From assembly GCF_011682175.1 (NCBI RefSeq), contig NZ_WHJG01000028.1, forward strand, positions 1-64,000: 64,000 nt of DNA. Reading direction: 5' to 3'. Shown piece by piece: positions 33,701 to 41,593 of the stretch; positions within the stretch are counted from its first letter, which is position 1; every line of letters begins with the position of its first letter. The notes below the pieces were generated by a model, which was not told the DNA's origin, ran no database searches, and saw nothing but the letters and a program-made list of their open reading frames with translations. The position numbers and the translations under genes are program-made. Source of the stretch: Massilia frigida. Lineage in GTDB: Bacteria; Pseudomonadota; Gammaproteobacteria; Burkholderiales; Burkholderiaceae_D.

Positions 33701-34105
33701 CTGTTCCAGCATGCTGGTTTTACCGCTACCGGGGCCGCCCAGCAGCACGTACGATGGCAGCGGCGCCGCCCAGCGTCCGCGCCCCTTGCGGCCCAGGGCC
33801 AGGGCCGCGCGCAAGCGCTGTGCCAGCAGGCGCCGATCGGCCTCGGCGGCCAGTTGCCCGGGTTCCGGCGGACTCGCTTGCGCGCGCCGCGCCAGCGCCG
33901 CCCGGCCCCAGCGCACGCCCAGCCAGACCAGCCAGGCGGCCAGCAGCGCCACGATCGCCAGCGCCCGCGAGCGCGCCGATGCGAACGGCACGGCGCCATT
34001 GAATGCCAGCAGCGGCGCCTGGGTCCAGATCAGCACGCCTACCAGCACCAGCGCGATGAGCGCTAGGCCAGCCGGCGAGACAAGAAAGCGCAGCAATCGT
34101 TTCAT
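30692..34105 (-). CDS. tssM: Type VI secretion membrane complex protein TssM (IcmF)
   Basis: 1137 residues. TssM spans the inner membrane and, with TssL, anchors the baseplate. Two N-terminal membrane helices (residues 8-25 and 41-60), a cytoplasmic GTPase-like domain with Walker A GGPGSGKTS near residue 120, a third helix near 405-425 and a long periplasmic domain follow the family plan. Residues 520-549 are a tandem AAQDS repeat. The start overlaps the tssL stop by four bases (ATGA). It normally meets the outer-membrane lipoprotein TssJ, which is not encoded in this locus. It is the last gene of the minus operon; its 3' end overlaps the convergent regulator gene. Confidence 0.93.
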   Translation of the reverse strand: MKRLLRFLVSPAGLALIALVLVGVLIWTQAPLLAFNGAVPFASARSRALAIVALLAAWLVWLGVRWGRAALARRAQASPPEPGQLAAEADRRLLAQRLRAALALGRKGRGRWAAPLPSYVLLGGPGSGKTSMLEQSGLTMALAQARAGRTLAPTARCEWRVNGAALLLDTPGHYSTDDGAAWAGVLDLLRRKRRQCPLGGVIVVLSAAAMLAQGAAARRTQAHAIRARVDELQRQLGVVVPLYVVVSKCDLLPGFGAWFDALGEHDRTQVWGMSFPLGAEAAGVDAGARFGALEHQIRSRLIERMQGEGDDTRRALLFGFPQQFSALGDALHAFLDEAFQPSEFGDELMLRGAYFASAAPADAGFGPGARSYFLTRLLRDLVFQESGLKAHSAARARRRRLHGRIALAASALILLAGTAGLARSFTGNRAYVQQAARQAVQAQRAARAVVAADRTLQAPLALLDAVGTVPDAGAGIPPLMRLGLYQGERLGAAADQAYRRLLRSALLPRVQERMETELRRGAAQDSAAQDSAAQDSAAQDSAAQDSAAQESEARYDLLRAYLMLGQPRQRDPLALRGWAERHLDGAAPAARHLAALFSARTLDGASVRLDPQLIAATRQSLDALPLSERVYKRLRQAPALAGLPDLDLAALGGPGLSQVLVRRSGLPFTRGIGGMYTVAGNTAFLGLLDQAVAAEAADGWVLERREAGLKAAVLRLYADDYIAQWDALLADIALAPVDSVDAAVRSLNALAGSESPLRKLLQAAATQTRLAGAGRGVATPAAGFALQQVVRMTSTRVQAALSAAPAPLAATPPAHPVDLHFARLQRLLAAGADKVSEFERLMESLKQASAELAAVGLAQQSGQPMPDGPALAGLRQQGEGLPTPMAALLMTAHASAAGLTLDNEHARLNALWQAGPAQLCRSAIEGRYPLVRGASVDASAEDFGNFYGAGGLVDSFFTTHLAPHVETGSGRWRLRAGASSRLGLSQAVLDEFQRAARIRDTWFADGGTRVAMRFSLRPLDADPALARAVLDIEGQVLSHGTAATGAAMRFQVLGGKGSEQVRLLAGAAAGSGLHTEGSWAWLHMLDLGRLEKTAQADRFQLSFDIDGLAFRYELKASSVNNPFRREIVEASRCLTRL
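32458..32545 (-). repeat. 15-bp tandem repeat inside tssM
   Basis: Four exact copies of cctgcgcggcgctat (32458-32517), a fifth with one change (32518-32532) and a partial sixth. Each unit encodes five residues (AAQDS register), so gain or loss of copies keeps the frame. It lies in the periplasmic part of TssM. Confidence 0.92.
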
Positions 34106-35427
34106 CGGGTTCCCTCCTGGTGGTCGCGCGACAGGATGATCACCACGCGCCGGTTGCGGGCGCGGCTGGCCGCGCTGTCGTTGGGCACCAGCGGCGCGCT
34201 ATCGCCGCGCCCCTGGGCCGTGAAGCGCTCCGCCGATGCCGCGCGCGCCGCCAGCAGCGCCGCGACCGTGGCCGCGCGCGCGCCCGAGAGCGCCTGGTTC
34301 GACGGAAAGCGCGGCGAGGCGCTCTTCACGTCGTCGGTATGGCCGATCACCAGCACCCGCCCCGGCAAGGGTGCCAGCGCGCCGGCGATGCGGTCGAGCA
34401 ACGGCAGGAATGGCGCGGCGACGTCGGCGCTGCCGGAGCCGAACACGCCCTCCCCGTGCAGCACGATGGTCGACTGGCCGGCGCCATCGGTGACGCTGAT
34501 CAAGCCGCGTTCGACGTCGGGCGCCAGCAAGGCGGCCAGGCGCGGCGCGGCCGCGACCGTTGCAACAGGCGGCGGGGGCGCGCCATCGGGCACGTTCAGC
34601 GCGGCCAGGCTGGCCGCGACCGGATCGGCGCTACGCTCGAGCGCCAGGCGGGCGCCAACGCCCAGTACCAGCAGCGTGGCCAGCATCGCCGCCAGCGTGA
34701 GCGCCAGCACGCCCGGACGCGCCGCAGGGCGCGCCACAGCCTGCGCCTGCCAGTCGGGCGACAAGGCCATCTCGCCGGCGCCTCTTTGCTTGCGGATCAA
34801 GAGCTGCAAACGCTGGCGGATGGTGTCGAGCCGCGCCTGCCCGCCATCGATGACGCGGTAGCGCCCTTCCAGCCCCAGCGCCAGGCACAGGTACATCAAT
34901 TCCAGCAAGTCCAGGTTGGCGTCCGGGTCCTGGCACAGCTTCTGCAAAATCAGGAAAAACTTTTCGCCGCCAAACGCTTCATTGTGGAAGTGCACCAGCA
35001 GGCTTTGGCTGGCCCAGACGCCATTGCCGCCCCACGCCGTGCTTGAGATCGTTTCATCGAGCAAGGTGCACAGGCAATATTGCGCCCCCGCCACCGTGGC
35101 CGGCGCGCTGCCGTGGCGCGCGGCCTCGGCGGTAAAGCGCTGCATCGCTTGCAGCAATTGCTGGCGCAGCGCGGGCAGGTCGACATGGGCCGTGGCGGCG
35201 CGCGCCTGGAGTGCGAACGCCAGCAGCGGCGTGGCCAGCCCGACCAGGGCATTCGGCCAGCGCGGCGCATCGAACGCGCGCGTGCCCGGCGCGAACGCCA
35301 GCGGCGCCTGCTTCCCCGCCACGGCGGCCTTGGCCATGCGCACGCGCCGCGGTGCGCTCTCGTCGCCAAGCAAGACGGTCTGTTCCCAGTCGGGCGGCGT
35401 TGCGCCCTCTCTATCGATTTGCAACAC
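34102..35427 (-). CDS. tssL: Type VI secretion membrane complex protein TssL with OmpA-like domain
   Basis: 441 residues. An N-terminal DotU/TssL cytoplasmic domain (AAGTQ-like ARHGSAPATVAGAQYCLCTLLDE, WASQSLLVHFHNEAFGGEKFF), one membrane helix near residues 230-252, and a C-terminal OmpA/MotB-like peptidoglycan-binding domain (VLVIGHTDDVKS, LSGARAATVAALL, GRGDSAPLVPN, ASRARNRRVVI). This is the extended, evolved form of TssL, which can hold the cell wall itself. Together with TssM it forms the inner-membrane base of the secretion machine. It lies 12 bp after tssK. Confidence 0.93.
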   Translation of the reverse strand: MLQIDREGATPPDWEQTVLLGDESAPRRVRMAKAAVAGKQAPLAFAPGTRAFDAPRWPNALVGLATPLLAFALQARAATAHVDLPALRQQLLQAMQRFTAEAARHGSAPATVAGAQYCLCTLLDETISSTAWGGNGVWASQSLLVHFHNEAFGGEKFFLILQKLCQDPDANLDLLELMYLCLALGLEGRYRVIDGGQARLDTIRQRLQLLIRKQRGAGEMALSPDWQAQAVARPAARPGVLALTLAAMLATLLVLGVGARLALERSADPVAASLAALNVPDGAPPPPVATVAAAPRLAALLAPDVERGLISVTDGAGQSTIVLHGEGVFGSGSADVAAPFLPLLDRIAGALAPLPGRVLVIGHTDDVKSASPRFPSNQALSGARAATVAALLAARAASAERFTAQGRGDSAPLVPNDSAASRARNRRVVIILSRDHQEGTR

Positions 35428-35439
35428 GGTATGCCTTTC

Positions 35440-36774
35440 TCAGGAGCGGATCGCCCAGAACGCCATCTGCAAGCCGGGAAAGTCGCCCGCCACATGCATG
35501 GCGAAGCCGGCCGAGCTGCTCAACTGCTGCCAGGAGTCGCTGCCGTGCTCCAGTTCGAAGTAGGTAAAACCGGCGTGGAAGGGCAACTGGCGCGGCGCTA
35601 CCGCCAGCGGGCGCAGGCCGATGCCGGGCAATTGCAGGTTGACCAGGTCGCGGATGCCTTCCACCGAGCCGATCTTGATCTGGCGCGGCAGCATCAGCCG
35701 CAGCGTCTCGGCCGGCATCTGGGCGTTGACCGCCAGCACGAAGGTGGCCGACTTGACCAGCTCCGGGTCGCGCAGCAAGGCCACGCGGATGCCGTACTGG
35801 CGCTCGTCGAGCGCCAGCGCCACCGCCTGCGTCTCCAGCACCAGCGACAGCGCCTGGCGCAGGTCTTCGATCAGCGGCGCGAAACTGGCGTGCAGATCGT
35901 CGTGGCGGTAGGCCGGGTAGCGTGCCGCGCGCCGCTCCCCTGCCCCGAAACTGCGCAATTCGCCCGCCAGTTGCAGCGCGGCGCGGTAAAATGCTTCCGG
36001 GTGCAGCAGCGGCGTCGCCGCCAGGTGGGCGAACAGCGGATCGGCGCGGTTGATCACTTGCAGCATCAGGAAGTCGGCAATCTCGGCCGCGCCCGCCGCG
36101 CCCGGCTGGCCCAAGCGCTGGGCCAGCGCATCGCCGCGCTGGCGCAGCAAGCCGAGCAGCTCGTCGGCAAAGCCGCGCAAATAAGGCGCCACGCGCAGAT
36201 CGAGCGACGGCGGCTGGTAATCGGGATCGAGCACCAGCTGCTTGTCGGGGCGGCGCTCGATCACGCGCGCCACGCCGAGGCAGGCATGGGCGCTGGCTGC
36301 GTCCGATGCCAGCATCAGGCGCAGCCGCAGCTTGCCGACCTGGACCAGCGCGCTGCTGTCCAGGCCGGTGCTATCGCGCACTTCCTGCCCGGCCGTGGCA
36401 TGGCGCGCGTAATTGTCGGCGCCGGCGCCGTCCATGGTGACTTCGTCGACGCCTGGGCGGCGCAGGGGCACGGCCAGCACCACCAGCAGGTCGCGCGCAT
36501 CCTCGGGGATGTCTAGCGGCAGCGGCAGGTCTTCGTCACAGGGCAAGCTGAACACGGTTCCATCCGGCATGACAGCGGCGCAGGAGCTCAGCGCGATGCG
36601 GCCGGATGCGAGCTGGGTGACGTCGATGGCCAGCCGCGAGAAGCCATGGCCATACGGGCCCAGGGCGCGCACGCGGGCGTCGAGCTGGTGTTGCAGATAG
36701 CGGTCGTGCTGTTGCAGATGCTGCGGTTGCAGCAGCATGCCCTCGGACCAGACGACTTTACGGTTGCATGACAT
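35440..36774 (-). CDS. tssK: Type VI secretion baseplate protein TssK
   Basis: 444 residues. It opens with the family hallmark VVWSEGMLLQPQHLQQHDRY, the shell domain resembling phage receptor-binding proteins. TssK trimers link the TssFG wedge complex to TssL and TssM. The length is normal. It sits between the FHA gene and tssL, the place where tssJ is often found in other clusters; the 39-bp gap here excludes a tssJ. Confidence 0.95.
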   Translation of the reverse strand: MSCNRKVVWSEGMLLQPQHLQQHDRYLQHQLDARVRALGPYGHGFSRLAIDVTQLASGRIALSSCAAVMPDGTVFSLPCDEDLPLPLDIPEDARDLLVVLAVPLRRPGVDEVTMDGAGADNYARHATAGQEVRDSTGLDSSALVQVGKLRLRLMLASDAASAHACLGVARVIERRPDKQLVLDPDYQPPSLDLRVAPYLRGFADELLGLLRQRGDALAQRLGQPGAAGAAEIADFLMLQVINRADPLFAHLAATPLLHPEAFYRAALQLAGELRSFGAGERRAARYPAYRHDDLHASFAPLIEDLRQALSLVLETQAVALALDERQYGIRVALLRDPELVKSATFVLAVNAQMPAETLRLMLPRQIKIGSVEGIRDLVNLQLPGIGLRPLAVAPRQLPFHAGFTYFELEHGSDSWQQLSSSAGFAMHVAGDFPGLQMAFWAIRS

Positions 36775-36813
36775 GGTTCAGGTTCCAGGGTAGTCGTGTG
36801 GAAGGGGCGCCGT

Positions 36814-38001
36814 TCAGCGGTCGCCCTGCATTTTGCGCAGCCGCGCATCGTAGGCGGCGGCGAACGGCGCGCCGAACAGCTGCTCGAAGTCGTGCCGCGC
36901 CGCCAGCGCCAGGTTGTCGTGGGCGTGCACGGCGTGCGTCCACAGGCGCGCCTCGCACTGCGACGGCAGCAGCCGGGCGAGCGCGCCGGATGGCCCGGCG
37001 TCGGCGGCGATGCGCACCGGGTCGAGACGGGCGATCACGCCCGCCAGGGCGGCGCGCAGGCCGGCCTCGATCGCCGCCTCGTGGCAGCGCACGCCGTCGA
37101 AGGCGCTGGCGATGGCCTTGTCGGCGCCCATGGCGCCAATGTCGGGCGCGAACAGCAGGTGCGCCAGCGCGCTCTCGGCATCGGGACAGGCCAGCAAGGG
37201 ATTGCGCGTGTCTTGCGGCGGCGATTGCACCTCGTAGCGCGCGTCGCGGCGGCTGGCGGCGCGCGCCTTGAGCACGGCCATCGCACCGGCGGTGGCCTGG
37301 CGCAGCATCACGCCGGCCAGGTGGGCCAGTTCGGCCGGCGCCGCCGCCGTTGCGGTGTCGGACAGGCCCATGCCGGTCAACAGGGCATGGAGTACGGCCT
37401 GCGCGCCGCCATCGGCGGGAGGCGTCACATCGGCCAGCGGATCGTAGTCGTCGGGGATCAGCATGCGCGGCGCGCTGCACAAGCGCACCTGGTCCATCGG
37501 GATCGCATGCGCGGCGACGTGGTCGAATTCGGCGGCGCCGCTGTCGGGGGTGCGCCAGCCGTCGGTCAGCAGGCCAAGCGGGTCGTCGCCATCGGCCACT
37601 GAGGACGCGCCGATCAGGTCCAGGATATTGGTGCTGGCGGCCGCCTGCTCGGCGCCGTCCAGCATGGGCATGGCGAAGTTGGCTGGCGGCGCCAGTTCGA
37701 CAGCGAGCACGTAGTCGCCGATGGCCAACTGGTCGCCATCATTGAGCGGCGCGGATTCGCCGCTGGCGAGCGGGCGGCCGTTGATGGCGCTCGGGTTGCG
37801 GCCCACGTCGGTCAGGCTGTAGCGGCCGGACTCGACAACGATGCGGGCGTGCTCGCGCGAGATGGTCTGGCCGGGGTCGGGCAGCGCCACAGCGCAGCCG
37901 GGCGCGCGGCCCACGCTGGCGCCGGCGTGGCCGATGCAAAACGTGGCCGGCGGCACGGGAGGCTGGCCGTGGTGGCTGAGAATGCGCAAGGTCAGTGGCA
38001 T
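36814..38001 (-). CDS. tagH: FHA-domain T6SS-associated protein (TagH-like)
   Basis: 395 residues. The N-terminal 100 residues form a forkhead-associated phosphothreonine-binding domain (ASVGRAPGCAVALPD, ISREHARIVVESGRYSLTDVGRNPSAING). The C-terminal half matches the VasC/type VI FHA domain seen only in T6SS clusters. In some systems it is phosphorylated by PpkA and triggers assembly, but no PpkA kinase or PppA phosphatase gene is present in this window, so its partner is unknown. Confidence 0.88.
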   Translation of the reverse strand: MPLTLRILSHHGQPPVPPATFCIGHAGASVGRAPGCAVALPDPGQTISREHARIVVESGRYSLTDVGRNPSAINGRPLASGESAPLNDGDQLAIGDYVLAVELAPPANFAMPMLDGAEQAAASTNILDLIGASSVADGDDPLGLLTDGWRTPDSGAAEFDHVAAHAIPMDQVRLCSAPRMLIPDDYDPLADVTPPADGGAQAVLHALLTGMGLSDTATAAAPAELAHLAGVMLRQATAGAMAVLKARAASRRDARYEVQSPPQDTRNPLLACPDAESALAHLLFAPDIGAMGADKAIASAFDGVRCHEAAIEAGLRAALAGVIARLDPVRIAADAGPSGALARLLPSQCEARLWTHAVHAHDNLALAARHDFEQLFGAPFAAAYDARLRKMQGDR

Positions 38002-38011
38002 CTTGGGCGCC

Positions 38012-40003
38012 TCAATTGATCTTGACCAAAGCGCCTTCGATCGACATGATCGCGCCCGATTTGATGCTGGCCATGGCGCCCGACTTGACGGTCAGGTTGG
38101 CGTCGGCCTGCACCAGCACTTCCGGCGCCTTGATCGTGATCTTGCCCGGTTCGATCTTGATGCTGCTGGCGCCGACCTTCAGTTCGATCGAGGAATTGGC
38201 TTCGAGGACGATGCTTTTACCCGCCGACACGGTCTGGTCGCCGCCGATGTCGACCGCCTGCTTGCCGCCGACGTCGAGCTTCTGGTCGGCCTTGATGTTC
38301 ACGCACTGGTCCTTGCCGATCTCCAGCCGCTGGTCGTTGCCGACCTTGCACTGCTGGTCGTGGCCGATCTCCAGTTGCTGGTCGTTGTGGATCGAAATCG
38401 ACTGGTCGCCCTTGTCCTTCTTATCAAAGCCGACCTTGAGCGTGTCGTTGTTCTTGACCACGCGCAGATAGTCTTTTTCGGCCTGCACGAAAATCTCCTC
38501 GGCGTCCTTTTTGTCGTCCAGCCGGATCTCGTTGAAGCCGCTGCCATCGATGCTGTGCGACTTGATGGTCGAGCGGCTTTGCTGCTGCGGCAGGGTGTAC
38601 GGCGGCATGGCGTCGCTGTTGTAGACGCAGCCGGTGACCAGCGGGCGGTCCGGATCGCCCTCGAGAAAGTCGACCACGACCTCCATGCCCACGCGCGGAA
38701 TGAACATCGCGCCCCAGCCCTTGCCGGCCCACGCCTGCGATACGCGCACCCAGCATGAACTCTTGTCGTCGTCCTGGCCGTCGCGGTCCCAGTGGAACTG
38801 AACCTTGATGCGGCCGTATTTGTCGGTCCAGATTTCCTCGCCCGGCTTGCCGACCACGATGGCGGTCTGCGGCCCTTGCACGCGCGGCCTGGCGATGTGC
38901 GGCAGCGGGCGGTAGCCCTGATCGGCGCCGATGGCACTGAAGCGGCACAGCGCGCGCAGCGGACGCGAGATGGCGGAGGAAGCGTAGTCGTCGCCTTCGA
39001 TGGTGAAGTCGGTCGCGGTGACGAGGTAGGCGCGGTTCTGGTCCGCGCGCGGATGGCCGCTCAAACCGAACAAGCCACCCGGGTACAGGCCCCGTGCATT
39101 GGTCGCCGCGCTCACTTGCTCGCCCTGCCCGTGCACGCTTTCCATGCGCCCCAGCGCCAGTGCTTCGCCTTCCTGGGCGGTGGCGTGGGTGCCGGGATAG
39201 TCGAACAATTCGTACAGGGGCTGGGTGGAGGCGGCCGCGCGCGCCCGCACCAGCAGGCTGCCGCTGGCGCTGGCGGCGGCCTTTTCGAAGTCGTAGTCGT
39301 TGAGCACATAGGCGCCGGAAGCGATTTCGCCCGCCGCCGACCAGGTCTGCACGCTTTCGCGGTCGGCGGCGTTGGCGCCGCTCTCGCCGCAAAAGGCCAG
39401 CGCGCCATAGCCGGCGATGGTGCTATGCGCGGCATAGGAGTCGGCCAGTACCATCGTGTGATGGCCGCTAGCGTGGGTGAAGTAGAAGTAGATGCCGGCG
39501 TGTTCGAGCAGGCGGCAGACGAAATCGAAGTCGGTTTCGCGGTATTGCACGCAGAACGGCAGCTTGGCGTACTCGCCGCTCAAGCCCTTGGACGACAGGT
39601 CGGCCAGGCCGCCATAGACGGCCGCGCCGCAGACTTCCTTGACGATCTCGATGACGCTGCGGTTCTGGAAAATGCGGCAGTTCGAGGAGCGCTTGAGAAG
39701 CCACAGCCAGGGGTGGACGGTGGCTTCGTAGACGGCGAACTTGTCGTTCCAGCCGCTCATGCCGAAGCGCGTGACGATGCCGTTCCAGTGGCGCGTCTTG
39801 CCACCCGCAAGTTTGAGGCGCACGGTGAGCGACTTGCCCAGGACTTCATCGATCCTGATGGCGTGATTGGTGCTGAACAGCTGCAAGCGGTATTCCGGCA
39901 GACGGCCCAGCCGCTCGGTTCCATTCATGCGATGGAACAGCAGCGTGTCGGCACCCAGCGGGGTGCTGACGGAAACGTCTCGGTTCTCTTGCGTGTCGAG
40001 CAT
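38012..40003 (-). CDS. tssI: Type VI secretion spike protein VgrG (TssI)
   Basis: 663 residues, with AAAGGA just before the ATG. Phage gp27/gp5-like body: LPEYRLQLFSTN at the start, the VgrG signature region HFTIEGDD, an OB-fold (EIWTDKYGRIKVQFHWDRDG, WVRVSQAWAGKGWGAMFIPRVGMEVVV), then the beta-helix spike with repeated LEIGHDQQ, VGNDQRLEI and KADQKLDVGG units. There is no C-terminal effector extension, so it is a structural spike that would carry cargo through the adjacent PAAR-like protein. Confidence 0.95.
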   Translation of the reverse strand: MLDTQENRDVSVSTPLGADTLLFHRMNGTERLGRLPEYRLQLFSTNHAIRIDEVLGKSLTVRLKLAGGKTRHWNGIVTRFGMSGWNDKFAVYEATVHPWLWLLKRSSNCRIFQNRSVIEIVKEVCGAAVYGGLADLSSKGLSGEYAKLPFCVQYRETDFDFVCRLLEHAGIYFYFTHASGHHTMVLADSYAAHSTIAGYGALAFCGESGANAADRESVQTWSAAGEIASGAYVLNDYDFEKAAASASGSLLVRARAAASTQPLYELFDYPGTHATAQEGEALALGRMESVHGQGEQVSAATNARGLYPGGLFGLSGHPRADQNRAYLVTATDFTIEGDDYASSAISRPLRALCRFSAIGADQGYRPLPHIARPRVQGPQTAIVVGKPGEEIWTDKYGRIKVQFHWDRDGQDDDKSSCWVRVSQAWAGKGWGAMFIPRVGMEVVVDFLEGDPDRPLVTGCVYNSDAMPPYTLPQQQSRSTIKSHSIDGSGFNEIRLDDKKDAEEIFVQAEKDYLRVVKNNDTLKVGFDKKDKGDQSISIHNDQQLEIGHDQQCKVGNDQRLEIGKDQCVNIKADQKLDVGGKQAVDIGGDQTVSAGKSIVLEANSSIELKVGASSIKIEPGKITIKAPEVLVQADANLTVKSGAMASIKSGAIMSIEGALVKIN

Positions 40004-40036
40004 GGGGTCCTTTGCGAAGTCGGTGCGCTCGCGCGT

Positions 40037-40426
40037 CTAGGGAATCATCGTCTTGATGGTCCCGGCGGTGGTGAAGGCGATCGCCCCGCCCCAGTTGCAC
40101 AGGCACTTCGACAAGTTGTCGAGCGCCGGCATATTGCCCAGCAAGACCGTCGGTGCGCCCGTGACCCAGGGCGCGCTGGTGACGGGGATGCAGGGCATGG
40201 GCGTGAGTGCGCCCAGCGCGGCGGCGGTGGCGGCGGCCACCATCGGGTTGGCCATCGAATTGCACATGCCGAAAGGCGGAATGTTCACGATCGGGATGTG
40301 GTCCATGATGTTGGCCGCCGGCGGACCTTCGGCCAGCACCTTGTTCTTGGGGAGTACCACGAGGGTCGACGGCGCGACGCCGAAGGTGCAGGTCATCATC
40401 GCGCCCATGGAAACCTGGCTTGCCAT
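40037..40426 (-). CDS. PAAR-like DUF4280 spike-tip protein
   Basis: 129 residues. Pattern typical of the DUF4280 PAAR-like family: MMTCTFGVAPSTLVVLP, AANIMDHIPIVNIPPFGMC, LTPMPCIPVT, WVTGAPTVLLGNMPALDN and KCLCNWGG. It is predicted to cap the VgrG trimer and sharpen the spike. Its start overlaps the tssE stop (TGATG). There is no toxin fusion and no effector gene between it and vgrG, so any cargo is encoded elsewhere or is bound non-covalently. Confidence 0.85.
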   Translation of the reverse strand: MASQVSMGAMMTCTFGVAPSTLVVLPKNKVLAEGPPAANIMDHIPIVNIPPFGMCNSMANPMVAAATAAALGALTPMPCIPVTSAPWVTGAPTVLLGNMPALDNLSKCLCNWGGAIAFTTAGTIKTMIP

Positions 40427-40923
40427 CAGCTTCTTTCGATCAAATGGACGGTGCCGCGTTCGAGATCGAGCTCCGTCTTGAGGAACAGGTGTTCGGGAAA
40501 AGGCTGGCCCCACAGTTCGGCGCAGATGTCGAACAGGATGGTGTTGCTGGCGTTGGCGGCGGAAGCGACCGCGCTGACCGACACCGAATTGCGCAGCAGG
40601 CGCGGCTCGAAATCCCAGATCGCCTGGCGGATGCCTTGTTCAAGACCGGCCAGATCGAGGCCGTCGACGCTGACGCCGGAAATATCGGGAATGCCGTAAT
40701 TGAGGACGCTGTCGTGCACATGGCGCGGCACGCCGCTTTGGGCGCGCGGGAACAGGCGGCTGGCGTTGAGCAGCCAGGTCAGGTCGCGCAGCACGGCGCG
40801 GCGCAGGCCGGCCATGCACAGTACGCGCTGCTCGCGCGGCTCGGATGCCTGGTCCGGCGCGAGGTCGGTCAGGCGGTCGAGCAGCGAGGGCTGCAAGCGC
40901 TCGCGGGGTGCCAGTTCAGGCAT
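40426..40923 (-). CDS. tssE: Type VI secretion baseplate protein TssE
   Basis: 165 residues from the ATG at 40923, with GGGAGC about 8 bases upstream. gp25-like baseplate wedge protein: LQPSLLDRLTD near the N-terminus, then VLRDLTWLLNASR, SVLNYGIPDISG and IRQAIWDFEPRLL, the family core that contacts the sheath start. It lies between hcp and the PAAR-like gene in the minus operon. Confidence 0.92.
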   Translation of the reverse strand: MPELAPRERLQPSLLDRLTDLAPDQASEPREQRVLCMAGLRRAVLRDLTWLLNASRLFPRAQSGVPRHVHDSVLNYGIPDISGVSVDGLDLAGLEQGIRQAIWDFEPRLLRNSVSVSAVASAANASNTILFDICAELWGQPFPEHLFLKTELDLERGTVHLIERS

Positions 40924-40999
40924 GGTTCGGTGCTCCCAACAGGTCAGATGCCACTTCAGCCGCACTCCCGGGACCGGGTGGCCCGGGAGTGCGCTCTCC

Positions 41000-41506
41000 T
41001 TATGCTGCCGCTTTTCCGTTCGCGTCGTTGCCGGCGATATTCCAGGTCAATTCGCCTTTATTTTTAGTATCGCCTTTCTGATCCTGGACGAAGTACTCGA
41101 CCTTGACTTCGCCAAAGTGCAAGGATACGTTTTCGGTCAGGCGGTCTTCGCCGCCGCTGCCGCCGGTCGAAATCGACGTGACCAGTACCCTGGACATGGT
41201 GATTTTCAGATAAGGCTTCTGGCCCTCGCCGGCCTTGCGCACCAGCAGCGTGCACACGGGGATGTGCGAGCCCTTGGTCAGCGCGATCATCAGTCCCGTC
41301 GATGCGGTATCGAGGTACTTGGTGAACGACAGGTCCTGCGCCGACGCCTTGCCGGAGCCGCCGCCGCCGCCGCCGTGGAAGGAACCGGAATTCTGCAGTC
41401 CCCAGCCCCACGCCAGGATGTCGACGTCGCCCAAGGGGCCCTGCACTTTGTCGTGGCACTCCCCCTTGATGTTATCGCCCAGGTTCAGGAACATATCTAC
41501 AGCCAT
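41000..41506 (-). CDS. tssD: Type VI secretion tube protein Hcp (TssD)
   Basis: 168 residues. Hcp hexamers stack into the inner tube. DMFLNLGDNIKGE at the start, then DILAWGWG, KYLDTASTGLMIALTKG, ITMSRVLVTSISTGG and VSLHFGEVKVEYFVQDQ, the usual order. A Gly/Ser loop (HGGGGGGSGKAS, about residues 44-55) is an insertion typical of the evolved loop region. Intact length. Confidence 0.95.
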   Translation of the reverse strand: MAVDMFLNLGDNIKGECHDKVQGPLGDVDILAWGWGLQNSGSFHGGGGGGSGKASAQDLSFTKYLDTASTGLMIALTKGSHIPVCTLLVRKAGEGQKPYLKITMSRVLVTSISTGGSGGEDRLTENVSLHFGEVKVEYFVQDQKGDTKNKGELTWNIAGNDANGKAAA

Positions 41507-41593
41507 TTTTCACTCCTTATGATGCCGGCGCTTGCCGGCGTTGTGCTACAAAAGGACCAGGCGCCATGCCCGGTTCACGCTCCCTGCCAAACC

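Noticed and set aside
31391-34066. Very long open frame on the plus strand opposite tssM
   Set aside because: The composition is Arg/Gln/His-rich nonsense typical of GC-rich antisense frames, and the minus strand encodes a clear TssM with motifs throughout.
38012-40003. VgrG as an evolved, toxin-bearing spike
   Set aside because: The protein ends directly after the beta-helix repeats with no additional domain.
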